Assembly (NCBI RefSeq): GCF_001542855.1
Contig: NZ_LNBY01000020.1
Location: forward strand, 62,001 to 126,000
DNA length: 64,000 nt
DNA from: Erythrobacter sp. AP23
GTDB lineage: Bacteria; Pseudomonadota; Alphaproteobacteria; Sphingomonadales; Sphingomonadaceae
Direction of reading: 5' to 3'
Within the stretch, counting starts at the first letter, position 1. The number at the start of each line of letters is the position of its first letter. Of the stretch, positions 17,573-27,389 are shown one piece after another. Both the position numbers and the translations under genes were made by a program. Under the pieces are notes generated by a model. It was not told the origin of the DNA. It did not search any database and saw nothing but the letters and a program-made list of their open reading frames with translations.

Positions 17573-20485
17573 ATGCTTTCCGTCGCCAATGTCCGCTCGC
17601 CTTCGGCGGCGGCAAGCTACTTTGCCTCGGACAATTACTACGCCAGCGCCGATGCCGATCGTTCGGGTCAATGGATCGGTGACGGCGCGAAACGCCTCGG
17701 TCTAGAGGGGAAGGTCGAGGCCAGGGCGTTCGACGCGCTGCTGCGCGGCGAGCTGCCCGACGGGAGCAGCGTCGGCAATCCCGGCCAGGCACACCGGCCT
17801 GGGACCGATCTCACCTTTTCGGTCCCCAAGAGCTGGTCGCTGTTGGCACTCGTCGGGAAGGACGAACGGATTATTGCCGCCTACCGCGAAGCTGTCGTCG
17901 AGGCGTTGCACTGGGCCGAAAAGAACGCGGCAGAAACCCGGGTCGTCGAGAAGGGCATGGTGGTGACGCAGGCGACCGGCAATCTCGCCATCGGCCTGTT
18001 CCAGCACGACACCAACCGCAATCAGGAACCCAACCTTCACTTCCACGCGGTCATCGCCAACGTCACGCAAGGCAAGGACGGCAAGTGGCGAACGCTCAAG
18101 AACGATCGGCTCTGGCAGCTCAATACCACGCTCAATTCGATAGCGATGGCGCGCTTTCGGGTCGCAGTCGAGAAGCTCGGTTACGAGCCGGGTCCGGTAC
18201 TGAAGCACGGTAATTTCGAGGCGCGCGGGATATCGCGCGAGCAGGTCATGGCGTTCTCGACCCGCCGCAAGGAAGTGCTCGAGGCGCGGCGCGGTCCGGG
18301 TCTCGACGCCGGCCGCATCGCCGCGCTCGACACCCGCGCAAGCAAGGAAGGGATTGAAGACCGAGCGACCCTGAGTAAGCAATGGAGCGAGGCTGCGCAA
18401 TCGATCGGGCTCGACTTGAAGCCGCTGGTCGATCGCGCGCGGACCAAGGCGCTTGGGCAGGGCATGGAAGCCACGCGGATCGGTTCGCTGGTCGAGCGCG
18501 GGCGGGCGTGGCTCAGCCGCTTTGCCGCGCATGTCAGGGGCGATCCCGCCGATCCCCTGGTGCCGCCATCGGTGCTGAAGCAGGACCGTCAGACCATCGC
18601 CGCAGCGCAGGCTGTCGCCTCGGCGGTGCGCCATCTCTCGCAGCGCGAAGCGGCGTTCGAACGGACAGCGCTCTACAAGGCCGCGCTCGATTTCGGGCTG
18701 CCGACTACGATTGCCGATGTCGAGAAGCGGACACGGGCTTTGGTGCGTTCAGGTGACCTGATTGCGGGCAAGGGCGAGCACAAGGGCTGGCTTGCATCGC
18801 GCGATGCGGTCGTGACCGAACAACGGATCCTTTCCGAAGTTGCTGCCGGGAAGGGCGACAGCTCGCCTGCGATCACCCCCCAGAAAGCTGCCGCATCTGT
18901 CCAGGCGGCTGCGCTCACGGGGCAGGGGTTCCGGCTCAACGAGGGGCAATTGGCGGCGGCGCGCTTGATCCTCATATCGAAGGATCGCACGATCGCGGTC
19001 CAGGGCATCGCGGGGACCGGCAAGAGCAGCGTGTTGAAGCCCGTCGCCGAGGTACTGCGCGATGAAGGGCACCCGGTCATCGGGCTCGCGATCCAGAATA
19101 CCCTCGTCCAGATGCTCGAACGCGACACCGGGATCGGCTCGCAGACGCTGGCACGCTTTCTTGGTGGCTGGAACAAGCTGCTCGACGATCCGGGCAACGT
19201 CGCATTGCGCGCAGAAGCGCAGGCGAGCCTCAAGGATCATGTACTGGTGTTAGACGAAGCATCGATGGTCTCGAACGAAGACAAGGAGAAGCTCGTTCGC
19301 CTCGCCAATCTCGCAGGCGTTCATCGACTAGTCCTTATTGGAGACCGTAAACAGCTGGGTGCGGTCGACGCGGGCAAGCCGTTCGCGCTGCTTCAGCGGG
19401 CAGGGATTGCGCGGGCAGAGATGGCTACGAACCTGCGCGCCCGAGACCCGGTCGTGCGCGAAGCGCAGGCGGCGGCGCAGGCAGGCGACGTGCGCAAGGC
19501 ACTTCGCCATCTGAAGTCGCACACCGTCGAGGCCAGGGGCGATGGCGCGCAGGTCGCCGCTGAAACCTGGCTCGCGCTCGACAAGGAAACCCGCGCGCGG
19601 ACTTCAATCTACGCTTCGGGACGCGCAATTCGTTCAGCGGTCAACGCGGCGGTCCAGCAAGGCCTTCTCGCCAGTCGCGAGATCGGTCCTGCCAAGATGA
19701 AGCTGGAGGTCCTCGACCGCGTGAACACCACCCGGGAAGAACTTCGCCATCTCCCGGCCTATCGGGCGGGACGCGTGCTGGAGGTCTCCAGGAAGCAGCA
19801 GGCGCTGGGCCTTTTCGTTGGCGAGTACCGTGTCATTGGGCAGGACCGGAAAGGGAAGCTGGTCGAGGTAGAAGACAAGCGTGGCAAGCGATTCCGGTTC
19901 GATCCGGCACGGATCAGGGCAGGGAAGGGTGACGACAATCTCACCCTGCTCGAGCCGCGCAAGCTCGAAATCCACGAAGGCGACCGGATCCGCTGGACGC
20001 GAAACGATCACCGACGGGGTCTGTTCAATGCCGACCAGGCGAGGGTTGTCGAAATTGCGAACGGCAAGGTCACCTTCGAGACATCCAAGGGTGACCTGGT
20101 CGAGCTCAAGAAGGACGACCCGATGCTCAAGCGGATCGACCTCGCCTATGCACTCAACGTCCACATGGCGCAGGGCCTGACATCGGATCGCGGTATCGCG
20201 GTGATGGACAGCCGCGAGCGCAACCTGTCGAACCAGAAGACCTTCCTGGTGACGGTTACGAGGTTGCGCGATCACCTGACGCTGGTGGTCGACAGTGCGG
20301 ACAAGCTCGGAGCGGCCGTTGCCAGAAACAAAGGCGAGAAGGCATCGGCCATCGAGGTCACGGGAAGCGTGAAGCCTACTGCCACGAAAGATAGCGGAGT
20401 CGATCAGCCGAAATCGGTGGAGGCTAACAAGGCCGAGAAAGAGCTGACCCGGAGCAAGAGCAAGACGCTGGATTTCGGGATATGA
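17573..20485 (+). CDS. traI: TraI, MobF-family relaxase-helicase
   Basis: 970 residues. The N-terminal TrwC relaxase (about 1-290) opens MLSVANVRSPSAAASYFAS with catalytic Tyr candidates in DNYYASADAD, and has the metal-binding His cluster in NLHFHAVIAN (about residue 152). The C-terminal SF1 helicase has Walker A GIAGTGKSS (about 479), Walker B VLDEASMV (about 557), GDRKQLGAVDAG and the final motif VHMAQGLTSDRGIAV. It nicks oriT, stays bound to the 5' end and unwinds the strand. It is shorter than F TraI (1756 residues) because one helicase-like region and the C-terminal domain are missing, the usual size for this clade. It ends 21 bases from the convergent nuclease-helicase gene. Confidence 0.93.
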   Translation: MLSVANVRSPSAAASYFASDNYYASADADRSGQWIGDGAKRLGLEGKVEARAFDALLRGELPDGSSVGNPGQAHRPGTDLTFSVPKSWSLLALVGKDERIIAAYREAVVEALHWAEKNAAETRVVEKGMVVTQATGNLAIGLFQHDTNRNQEPNLHFHAVIANVTQGKDGKWRTLKNDRLWQLNTTLNSIAMARFRVAVEKLGYEPGPVLKHGNFEARGISREQVMAFSTRRKEVLEARRGPGLDAGRIAALDTRASKEGIEDRATLSKQWSEAAQSIGLDLKPLVDRARTKALGQGMEATRIGSLVERGRAWLSRFAAHVRGDPADPLVPPSVLKQDRQTIAAAQAVASAVRHLSQREAAFERTALYKAALDFGLPTTIADVEKRTRALVRSGDLIAGKGEHKGWLASRDAVVTEQRILSEVAAGKGDSSPAITPQKAAASVQAAALTGQGFRLNEGQLAAARLILISKDRTIAVQGIAGTGKSSVLKPVAEVLRDEGHPVIGLAIQNTLVQMLERDTGIGSQTLARFLGGWNKLLDDPGNVALRAEAQASLKDHVLVLDEASMVSNEDKEKLVRLANLAGVHRLVLIGDRKQLGAVDAGKPFALLQRAGIARAEMATNLRARDPVVREAQAAAQAGDVRKALRHLKSHTVEARGDGAQVAAETWLALDKETRARTSIYASGRAIRSAVNAAVQQGLLASREIGPAKMKLEVLDRVNTTREELRHLPAYRAGRVLEVSRKQQALGLFVGEYRVIGQDRKGKLVEVEDKRGKRFRFDPARIRAGKGDDNLTLLEPRKLEIHEGDRIRWTRNDHRRGLFNADQARVVEIANGKVTFETSKGDLVELKKDDPMLKRIDLAYALNVHMAQGLTSDRGIAVMDSRERNLSNQKTFLVTVTRLRDHLTLVVDSADKLGAAVARNKGEKASAIEVTGSVKPTATKDSGVDQPKSVEANKAEKELTRSKSKTLDFGI

Positions 20486-20506
20486 GTTTCAGCCGGTTCA
20501 GCGAAT

Positions 20507-23500
20507 TCAAGGTTTATCGGCAAACTCACGATATCGGCAGAACGCATTTGCAAGTTGCATTTGTCTCGGCGTGCGGCACTCGGCTTCGAAGACTTGCGGA
20601 GAGCCAACCAGGATCGTCACGCATTTTGCGCGGGATGTCGCAACGTTGAGGCGATTGAGACTGTAAAGAAACTCAATGCCTCTCGGAGCGTCCGCATGCG
20701 AAGAGCTGGCGAGCGAGTAGATCGAAATCGGCGCTTCCTGCCCCTGAAACTTGTCGACGGTTCCGACACGTGCTTGCGGCAAGCGCTGCTGAATTTCGAA
20801 GACCTGGGCATTGTACGGCGCGATGATCAGAATGTCATCGCGTCCGACGGGATGCTCTTCCCCATTCCGGTCAACCCAGGTCGCTCCTTGCTGGAGGATG
20901 TCGTCTACCAAGGCTGCGATAACATCGGCTTCCTCGGGAGAGCAGTTCTGATTGCCTTTGTGTTCGACGGGCAAGAAGCGTAGCCCCGTGCCCCCAGCGA
21001 TGCCGTTGGCATTGACGCGTTGCCCAGCCGTCTCCTCCTTCGAATCAAGCTTGCCCTCATAGAAGAGTTCTGAGGTGAATCCGGAGATATCGGGATGCAG
21101 TCGCCAGGTAACGTCGAGGAACAGTCCTTCGTCAGTTGCTATCGTCTGTTTCCCCGACAAGAGATGGTCCAGACCCGAACATCCAGTGCCGTCCGGATGG
21201 CTTCCCTGCATTGGTTGGTCGAGCTGCTGAGGATCACCAAGCAAGACCAGCGTTTTGGCTGCCTGCGAGACCGCGAGCACATTTGCGAGGGACATCTGCG
21301 CAGCCTCATCGACGAAAAGAACGTCAAGACATTCAAACGCGTCTTCGGTCGACCACAGCCACGCTGTTCCGCCCGCAACCTGGCAATCGCCATACAAAGC
21401 GGAGAACACCTCACCGTTACTCTTTTTGGCAAAGCGAAGGCGGTCGGTGGCCTCTTCCTTTGAACCCCCTTTCGGCTTTTGAATGCACACAAGCGGCGTG
21501 GAGGTTTCCTCAGCAACCTCAATAACCTTGTCGAGAAGGTTGCGGATCACATCGTGGCCATTGGCCACGATCCCTACCTTTTTGCCTTGCTTCACCAGCT
21601 CGCAGATCATGTGCCCGCCAGTATGCGTCTTGCCAGTTCCGGGTGGTCCTTGGATCGGCAACACGCCTGACGCAACTAGCGGTGCAATCCGCACGCCGGC
21701 GGCCAGCGGCGTTTCGCCGTCCATCCTGATGGGCGCATCGCCTCCGGCTTGCGGGGCCACGCGCATGAGCATGTCTCGGGCAGGCCGGTAGGCATCGCCG
21801 TCGAACATGCCATGCTCGCATACATAGCGTGCCAGTCGAATAAGCGATTCCTGCATGGGCTTCGATGAAACATGCTCGTGGACGAAGATTGCTTCGGGAT
21901 GCTCGCTCGCCATGGCGGAGGTCTTCTTGATGTCGACAGTCCGGAGGCTGCGGGAAATGTCCTCGACAGAACCGACCGATTGGCCGCCCTGGACCTTAAT
22001 TCCCTTGCCCGGGCGAATGTCGGCTTCCTGAGCTGGAAAGCTGTAGCGGTCGATCGGACATTTTGCCGTTCCACCCACCGTCTCGATGTACTGCAGACCC
22101 GAGAGGCCCGCGCGCTCATCCAGCAGATCTTCTGCAGAAAGGTCGCACAGGCGGAAGTATTCCCACCAGCCTGCCTTCTCCTCGCGGCGATGCCATTCGA
22201 GCAGGTTCGCCAACAGCCAACGACCATGCTCCTCGGCCGACTGATCGGCCGGATCAACCTGCACTCCATCAGTAAGTTGCTCGATCAACGGCGTGATCAG
22301 CTCGAGCCATTCGGAGAGGTTTTCGCTTGGTGCGCCATCGGCGATCTCGGGACGTGCAATGTCGGCTCCCTGTTCGACCAATTTCTGCCGCTGCACTTCC
22401 AGCCAATCGCGCAAGTATCGCGTCGCAACGCAGTCATCGCGGTTGTAAGCTTCGACGGTCGCGCGATCCTCGGCCTCGATCCCTGCGGGATCGTTCGCTT
22501 CGAGGCACAGCTGAAGCCGCGTCAGAGCCTGGTTCGCGTCGGGCAGTTTGGCATCGCGTTCATAGCCGAAGAGAGGCTCGAGCTTTTTTATCGAATAGCT
22601 TTCGACGCCAGCGCGAATTGCGTGCCGCACGACGCTGAGAAGGTCGACCAGAACCTTGCCGCGCAACAGCCGATCGAGTTTATCCTCGCGGGTGGCATAG
22701 CGGCCCATGAGGCGCTTGAGCGCTCCCGGCTCGTATCCCCCGTAGTGATAGACATGCAGATTGGGATAAGTTTCCAGCCGCGCGATAACGAAATCGATGA
22801 AGGTTTCGAATGCTGCCTTTTCTGCCTCGCGATCGAGCGCCCAGAGCCCCTGATAGCGCTTCTCACCGCCGTCGATGTAATGAAAGCCATGGAGGTATTC
22901 GAGACCGTGCTCTCCAACAAAGGGATCACCCTCGAAATCGAGGAAGATATCTCCTTCATCGGGCTCGGGCAGGCAAGCCAAGCCAAATCCGGGGGCTGGT
23001 GCAAGGCGCTCGAATTTCAGTTCTCCTGCAAGACGGCTTTCCAGCTGAACGCGGGCCTGCTCGCGAACGCGCGTCAAGCTTTCGAGCGAGCCGCGTTCTG
23101 GCTTCCAGGACAAAGGCATGGCGAGTTCGGCAAGCTGCGCACCCGTGGTGACCCCGTGCTCCTTGAGTTCGGCGATCTGAAGGCTCGAGATCCCTGCCAC
23201 AAGACAAAGATGGTCATCGTCGCGCCGTTGCTTGTCGCAGCGGGTGCTCCACACGCAGATATCGCAATGCGCGGCCGGTTCCGGATATGACTCCTTCGGA
23301 TCCCCGCAAGCGAAATTGGCCGCCATTCCTCCCTTTACCTGGCGGTAGTATGCCCCGAAATCGGAGACGCGATAGCGCTCGGGCACAAAATTGGTCCAGG
23401 GCGGAACGACGTGCGCAAACTCCGGCATACGGCCCTGAACCTCGCCGATAAGCTCGGAATAGAGGCAAAGCTGGAGAACCGTCCCGCCTTTGGTTTCGCG

Positions 23501-23911
23501 GGCCAGCTTGGTGTCGACAGCTTCATAGGACCAACCGCCGAGATCGCTCGGCGTATCGACCTTCCGGAGGATGTCAGCGCGACCGACCCATGCGCCCGAA
23601 CGCAGAGCGCCCTGCACGATGACGTCAACGCCTGCGCGCATGGCCTTGTGCGTCGCCGCAACAGCTTCATCCTTAATCTCAACACCGTCGATACGCACGA
23701 CGTGCAGCCCGAGGGAGGCCAAGTGCTCGACATAGTCCTGCTCATGTTTAGCCCCGCGTTCCCACAGAGCTTCGAGCAGAGGATCGTAGTATTTGGGTTT
23801 CGCCAGCTCACCCTTGGCAACGGCGTGTTCAAGACCAATCAGGTGCCGACAATTGAGGTAGCCGACCAAATCGGTTGCGCTGAAGCGAAGCTGATTTCCG
23901 ACGACTTTCAA
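20507..23911 (-). CDS. RecB-like nuclease / RNase H-like / SF1 helicase fusion, fourth gene of the Shango-like operon
   Basis: I place the start at TTG 23911, overlapping the stop of the upstream helicase gene (TTGA) with GGAGA seven bases before it; an upstream GTG at 23953 would intrude 46 bases into that gene. About 1134 residues. The N-terminus (LRFSATDLVGYLNCRHLIGL) with CDICVWSTRC supplies four Cys of a predicted Fe-S cluster typical of TM0106-type RecB-like nucleases. A second part has IFLDFEGDPFVGEHG and EAYNRDDCVATRYLRDWL, the YprB-like RNase H fold. The C-terminal third is a DNA2/NAM7 helicase: GPPGTGKT (about 755), CLDVLFVDEAAQMSLAN, LGDPQQLDQP, VGTVDKFQGQEAPI. Predicted to degrade and unwind DNA with the operon's other motor proteins. 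Confidence 0.85.
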   Translation of the reverse strand: MKVVGNQLRFSATDLVGYLNCRHLIGLEHAVAKGELAKPKYYDPLLEALWERGAKHEQDYVEHLASLGLHVVRIDGVEIKDEAVAATHKAMRAGVDVIVQGALRSGAWVGRADILRKVDTPSDLGGWSYEAVDTKLARETKGGTVLQLCLYSELIGEVQGRMPEFAHVVPPWTNFVPERYRVSDFGAYYRQVKGGMAANFACGDPKESYPEPAAHCDICVWSTRCDKQRRDDDHLCLVAGISSLQIAELKEHGVTTGAQLAELAMPLSWKPERGSLESLTRVREQARVQLESRLAGELKFERLAPAPGFGLACLPEPDEGDIFLDFEGDPFVGEHGLEYLHGFHYIDGGEKRYQGLWALDREAEKAAFETFIDFVIARLETYPNLHVYHYGGYEPGALKRLMGRYATREDKLDRLLRGKVLVDLLSVVRHAIRAGVESYSIKKLEPLFGYERDAKLPDANQALTRLQLCLEANDPAGIEAEDRATVEAYNRDDCVATRYLRDWLEVQRQKLVEQGADIARPEIADGAPSENLSEWLELITPLIEQLTDGVQVDPADQSAEEHGRWLLANLLEWHRREEKAGWWEYFRLCDLSAEDLLDERAGLSGLQYIETVGGTAKCPIDRYSFPAQEADIRPGKGIKVQGGQSVGSVEDISRSLRTVDIKKTSAMASEHPEAIFVHEHVSSKPMQESLIRLARYVCEHGMFDGDAYRPARDMLMRVAPQAGGDAPIRMDGETPLAAGVRIAPLVASGVLPIQGPPGTGKTHTGGHMICELVKQGKKVGIVANGHDVIRNLLDKVIEVAEETSTPLVCIQKPKGGSKEEATDRLRFAKKSNGEVFSALYGDCQVAGGTAWLWSTEDAFECLDVLFVDEAAQMSLANVLAVSQAAKTLVLLGDPQQLDQPMQGSHPDGTGCSGLDHLLSGKQTIATDEGLFLDVTWRLHPDISGFTSELFYEGKLDSKEETAGQRVNANGIAGGTGLRFLPVEHKGNQNCSPEEADVIAALVDDILQQGATWVDRNGEEHPVGRDDILIIAPYNAQVFEIQQRLPQARVGTVDKFQGQEAPISIYSLASSSHADAPRGIEFLYSLNRLNVATSRAKCVTILVGSPQVFEAECRTPRQMQLANAFCRYREFADKP

Positions 23912-26085
23912 GACTGATCTCCAAGAATTGACGCTGCCAAATTCGATAGACACCCGGCATCAAGCCTTGAGGAAAGGGCATCGCGTCGAAGTAAGTCTTC
24001 AGTCAGGTGGGGATGGAACTTCTCGAACAACAGGTTCGGTGAATGAGCAAATAGGTCCACCTCTTTGCCATCTGCCAGAGCTGAAAGTGCGTCGATCAAC
24101 TCCGGACTTTCGTCCTTCCCAAACACTTCCAGAAACCCGTCGTGTGTCTGCACGGTGAAGCCGTTGGCGCGAAGGGCGAGTGCCAAGGTCGTTGTCCGAA
24201 CGGAACCTGTTTTGGTCGCTATGACAGCAGCGTTGTCGCTGAGCTGCGCAATCCTTCCGGGGACAAATTGCAGTTCGGTGTAATTGCTGCGTGCCTCGTC
24301 GAGTAGCTCCAGCGCAGTCGCATCAAGATAGATCGAGCGCTTTTGGCCTTCTAGAACATCGAACATTCGCTCGATCACCCGGTCATGGATGTTACCAGGG
24401 TCGCCCCCAAAGATGGGCGGCACTCCCGCTTTCGCCGGTGCAACCAGGATGACACGATCCCGGTCGAGAACTTCCTGCACCAGCCAGCGCCTGCCCGAAA
24501 AAATGAGAAGCATTCCGGGCGCAATCATGTTGTCGATGGGGAGCGTTCCAAGCTCCTTACCGCCGGAAATCAGCCGGTATTCCTCGGGTGTCTGAAATAC
24601 TGCGTAGAAGCTATAGTGCTCGACCAGCTTCTCGCCATTGGCACCGAGCAACAGAAGGCCATCGCTGGCTTGCTCAATGAGCGCGACCTCCGGTTGCCCG
24701 AGTGCTCGCAAAACATCCAGGAACAGCTGGGTATCGACCTGACGGAATGGTCCGATCTGGCAGAGAATCCCGTAGAGTTGCTGCGCACGTATTCCGCCTC
24801 GCTCGGCGATCACTGAGAGGATTTGGTGAACGAGGGTCGAAAGGTGAAGGGCCTCGCGTTGCGGCGGTTCGCACCAGCCTTCCAAAAGCAATTCGATCAT
24901 CGCTATGGCCCGCACCATCCCAAGGCGAAGTCGGTCCGAGAAATTGCTCGTCGGCGTAAGCTTCGCCTCGACTGCGTATTGTCGAAGGATGGCTGGCTTG
25001 CCCGGTCGCCGCCCTGATCGGCCAAGCCTTTGCCTGAGCGATGCGACGCTGAACGGTGCGCCAATCTGGCCGACACAGGTCACATCGCCAATATCGATTC
25101 CCAGTTCCAGCGTGGAAGTGCAGATGGCAGTTGTCGGCGCAGTACCATCTTTCAGGCGACGTTCGACGAAGTCTCGATGCTCGCGCGATAGGCTGGCGTG
25201 GTGAGGGTAAAATTCCTGCGGCAGGTATTCCTTTTCGCAAAGTGCGCGCAACCGATCTGAGTAGATTTCAACGGCCTGACGCGCACCGCCAAAGACAAGA
25301 TTGTCGCTGCCTCTCAGATGTTCGAATAGGTGCTGCGAAATGGCATCCGTCGCTGAAGGGCTTTCATCGTCCTTGTCGCCAGCAACGTAGCCACGGAGCT
25401 GAAGCTGCAATTCGGCTGATCCGCCCTCGGCAATGACCTGTTCGACTTCATCAGGGCTGTCAGGACGAAGATAAGCCTTCGCCAGCTCCATATCTCCGAG
25501 TGTGGCCGACAAACCGACCCGGCGAATAGGTCTCTTTAGAGCAATTTCGAGGCGCGTGAGAAGCGAACGCATCTGGATGCCGCGCTCACTGTCGAGGACC
25601 GAATGCAATTCATCGAGAATGACTGCGCGCGTTGCGCCAAACAGCTTCGGAATCTCCAATCCGCGTCGAATGAATAGCGCTTCAAGGGATTCCGGGGTAA
25701 TTAGCAGCACGCCCCTCGGTCGCTTGGTAGCCTTAGCCTTCACCGATGACGAAACGTCGCCATGCCACGGCGTGATAGGCAAATCTGTATCGCGACAAAT
25801 GTCTTCAAGTCGGCGCGCCTGATCGGTGATGAGCGCCTTCAGCGGCGCGACATACAGAACATCAAATCCGGAGTCCTCACTGGGTTTATCGAGCACTTGG
25901 GACAGTAGCGAGAGAAACGCGGCTTCAGTCTTGCCTCCGGCGGTGCTGGCAGCGACAATCAGGTCATGATTGCCGTCCATTAGCACGTGCGTTGCGCGCG
26001 CCTGAATATCGCGCAATTCCTTCCAGCCTTGCTGACGTATCCATTTCTGGATTGGTCGAGCCAGCTTGTCGAATGCCGTGCTCAC
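23908..26085 (-). CDS. sngC: Lhr-like DEAD/DEAH helicase, SngC-like (Shango)
   Basis: 725 residues. SF2 motifs in order: I in VAASTAGGKTEA (about 45-56), Ia YVAPLKALITDQ, Ib LLITPESLEAL, II VILDELHSV (a DELH box), III GLSATLGD, IV TSTLELGIDIGDVTCVG, VI RQRLGRSGRRPG. The C-terminal region resembles Lhr-type winged-helix extensions. Lhr-like helicases also serve BREX type 2 (BrxHI), but the neighbours (TerB protein and a DUF2791 ATPase) match the three-gene Shango anti-phage system, in which the helicase is the last gene. Start ATG at 26083-26085 overlaps the stop of the ATPase gene (ATGA), and its own stop overlaps the start of the nuclease-helicase gene, so all are coupled. Confidence 0.85.
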   Translation of the reverse strand: MSTAFDKLARPIQKWIRQQGWKELRDIQARATHVLMDGNHDLIVAASTAGGKTEAAFLSLLSQVLDKPSEDSGFDVLYVAPLKALITDQARRLEDICRDTDLPITPWHGDVSSSVKAKATKRPRGVLLITPESLEALFIRRGLEIPKLFGATRAVILDELHSVLDSERGIQMRSLLTRLEIALKRPIRRVGLSATLGDMELAKAYLRPDSPDEVEQVIAEGGSAELQLQLRGYVAGDKDDESPSATDAISQHLFEHLRGSDNLVFGGARQAVEIYSDRLRALCEKEYLPQEFYPHHASLSREHRDFVERRLKDGTAPTTAICTSTLELGIDIGDVTCVGQIGAPFSVASLRQRLGRSGRRPGKPAILRQYAVEAKLTPTSNFSDRLRLGMVRAIAMIELLLEGWCEPPQREALHLSTLVHQILSVIAERGGIRAQQLYGILCQIGPFRQVDTQLFLDVLRALGQPEVALIEQASDGLLLLGANGEKLVEHYSFYAVFQTPEEYRLISGGKELGTLPIDNMIAPGMLLIFSGRRWLVQEVLDRDRVILVAPAKAGVPPIFGGDPGNIHDRVIERMFDVLEGQKRSIYLDATALELLDEARSNYTELQFVPGRIAQLSDNAAVIATKTGSVRTTTLALALRANGFTVQTHDGFLEVFGKDESPELIDALSALADGKEVDLFAHSPNLLFEKFHPHLTEDLLRRDALSSRLDAGCLSNLAASILGDQS

Positions 26086-27386
26086 AGTCGGAAGCTGGCT
26101 AGCTCGTCGCTCTCGGGAACAGCGCCAACGCTCTCATCCACGTCGCTCATGTCGTCACCAGAATCCTCTGCCACGTCGAGTTCTTCGATGAGGTCCGACC
26201 ATTCAACGCCGGGGTTTTGTTCGAGCACGGCCAGAAGATTCACGAAAGCTGTGACCGTGTTGCGGGGGGTTCTGAAATAAGCTTCCCCGATCCTGTCCGA
26301 GCAGTGTGCCATGAACGCTTCCAAGGCGTTGTCTGGCAGGATTGTTTCATCGCCCTGCATGACGGCGCGAATGTTGGCTAGGAGCACGAACAGGTCTTCA
26401 GGTGTAAGGCTAGCTAGTCGAATGACCGGCCCGGAGAGATCGACCAGTCCGTCACGCGCAAAGGTGTTCTCTGCGAGGCGAGACTGGAGGGCGTCATAGC
26501 TGTAGAGGCCGCGCCGCGTATTCATGAGGAATTCCGGCGTTCCTCCCATGAGGAACCCAAGGTTCTCCGCGCTTCCTTGCAGAACGTCGTTCAGGATGCG
26601 CAGGATTTGCTCATAGTTGGCATTGCGGGCCTGCGATGAAGTCAGCTTGTAAAGGTTGACCATCTCGTCAAGGCCAACGAGCAGGCCCTTGTAGCCCGCT
26701 TCACAAACAAATGCCGACATCAGTTTGAGGTGATCGTAGACGCTGGCGTCATTGACGATTGTGCGAACACCCAGAGCCTTGCGAGCATCGGTCTTCGTAG
26801 CAAATTCGCCGCGCAGCCATCGGATCGCTGCCGATTTGAGCTCTTCATCGCCGGTTTCATGTCCCTCCCAATACCGGCGGATCACCTGCGCGAAGTCGAA
26901 GCCTCCTGTCAGCTCCTCGAAATGGGCAAGGCGCTGGCGAATGATGTCATCTGTCGATTGTTCTTGCGCCTCGGCATCGTGCTGGGCCTGGCTGACAAAG
27001 CGTTCGACAACATTCGACAATGCACCACCATCTGGCTTGGTCCGGGTGGCAAGATTTCGCGCCATCTCCGCGTAGAGGCCCCGTGCTTGCCCGCCGGTCG
27101 CGTGGATGCGTCGATCCGGGGCAAGGTCGGCAAACATGACGACCAGTCCCTTTTCGAGCGCCACAAGCCGGATCAGGTTCATGAAAAAGGTCTTGCCGGA
27201 GCCATACTCGCCGATGATGAAACGAATGGCTGAACCGCCATCGGCGATCCGGTCCATGTCCTTCACGAGTTCCTCGATCTCACGTGCTCGTCCAACCTGG
27301 ATGTGCCGAAGCCCCAACTTGGGAACAACACCGGCGCGTAGCGCCTGAACGATGGCGTCGCGCTCGCGCGGCTTCAGTCTCGACAT
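26082..27386 (-). CDS. sngB: DUF2791 (BrxD-type) ATPase, SngB-like (Shango)
   Basis: 434 residues. The N-terminus carries RHIQVGRAREIEELVKDMDR followed by Walker A GEYGSGKTFF and a probable Walker B in YKGLLVGLDEMVNL. This is the DUF2791 / BREX-system P-loop ATP-binding family (BrxD). Further marks are GGFDFAQVIRRYWEGH and SLTPEDLFVLLANIRAVMQG. The last 50 residues are acidic and low-complexity. In Shango the corresponding ATPase lies between the TerB protein and the helicase, exactly as here. It starts three bases after the sngA stop and overlaps the helicase start by four bases. It probably acts as a motor partner of the helicase. Confidence 0.85.
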   Translation of the reverse strand: MSRLKPRERDAIVQALRAGVVPKLGLRHIQVGRAREIEELVKDMDRIADGGSAIRFIIGEYGSGKTFFMNLIRLVALEKGLVVMFADLAPDRRIHATGGQARGLYAEMARNLATRTKPDGGALSNVVERFVSQAQHDAEAQEQSTDDIIRQRLAHFEELTGGFDFAQVIRRYWEGHETGDEELKSAAIRWLRGEFATKTDARKALGVRTIVNDASVYDHLKLMSAFVCEAGYKGLLVGLDEMVNLYKLTSSQARNANYEQILRILNDVLQGSAENLGFLMGGTPEFLMNTRRGLYSYDALQSRLAENTFARDGLVDLSGPVIRLASLTPEDLFVLLANIRAVMQGDETILPDNALEAFMAHCSDRIGEAYFRTPRNTVTAFVNLLAVLEQNPGVEWSDLIEELDVAEDSGDDMSDVDESVGAVPESDELASFRL

Positions 27387-27389
27387 GAA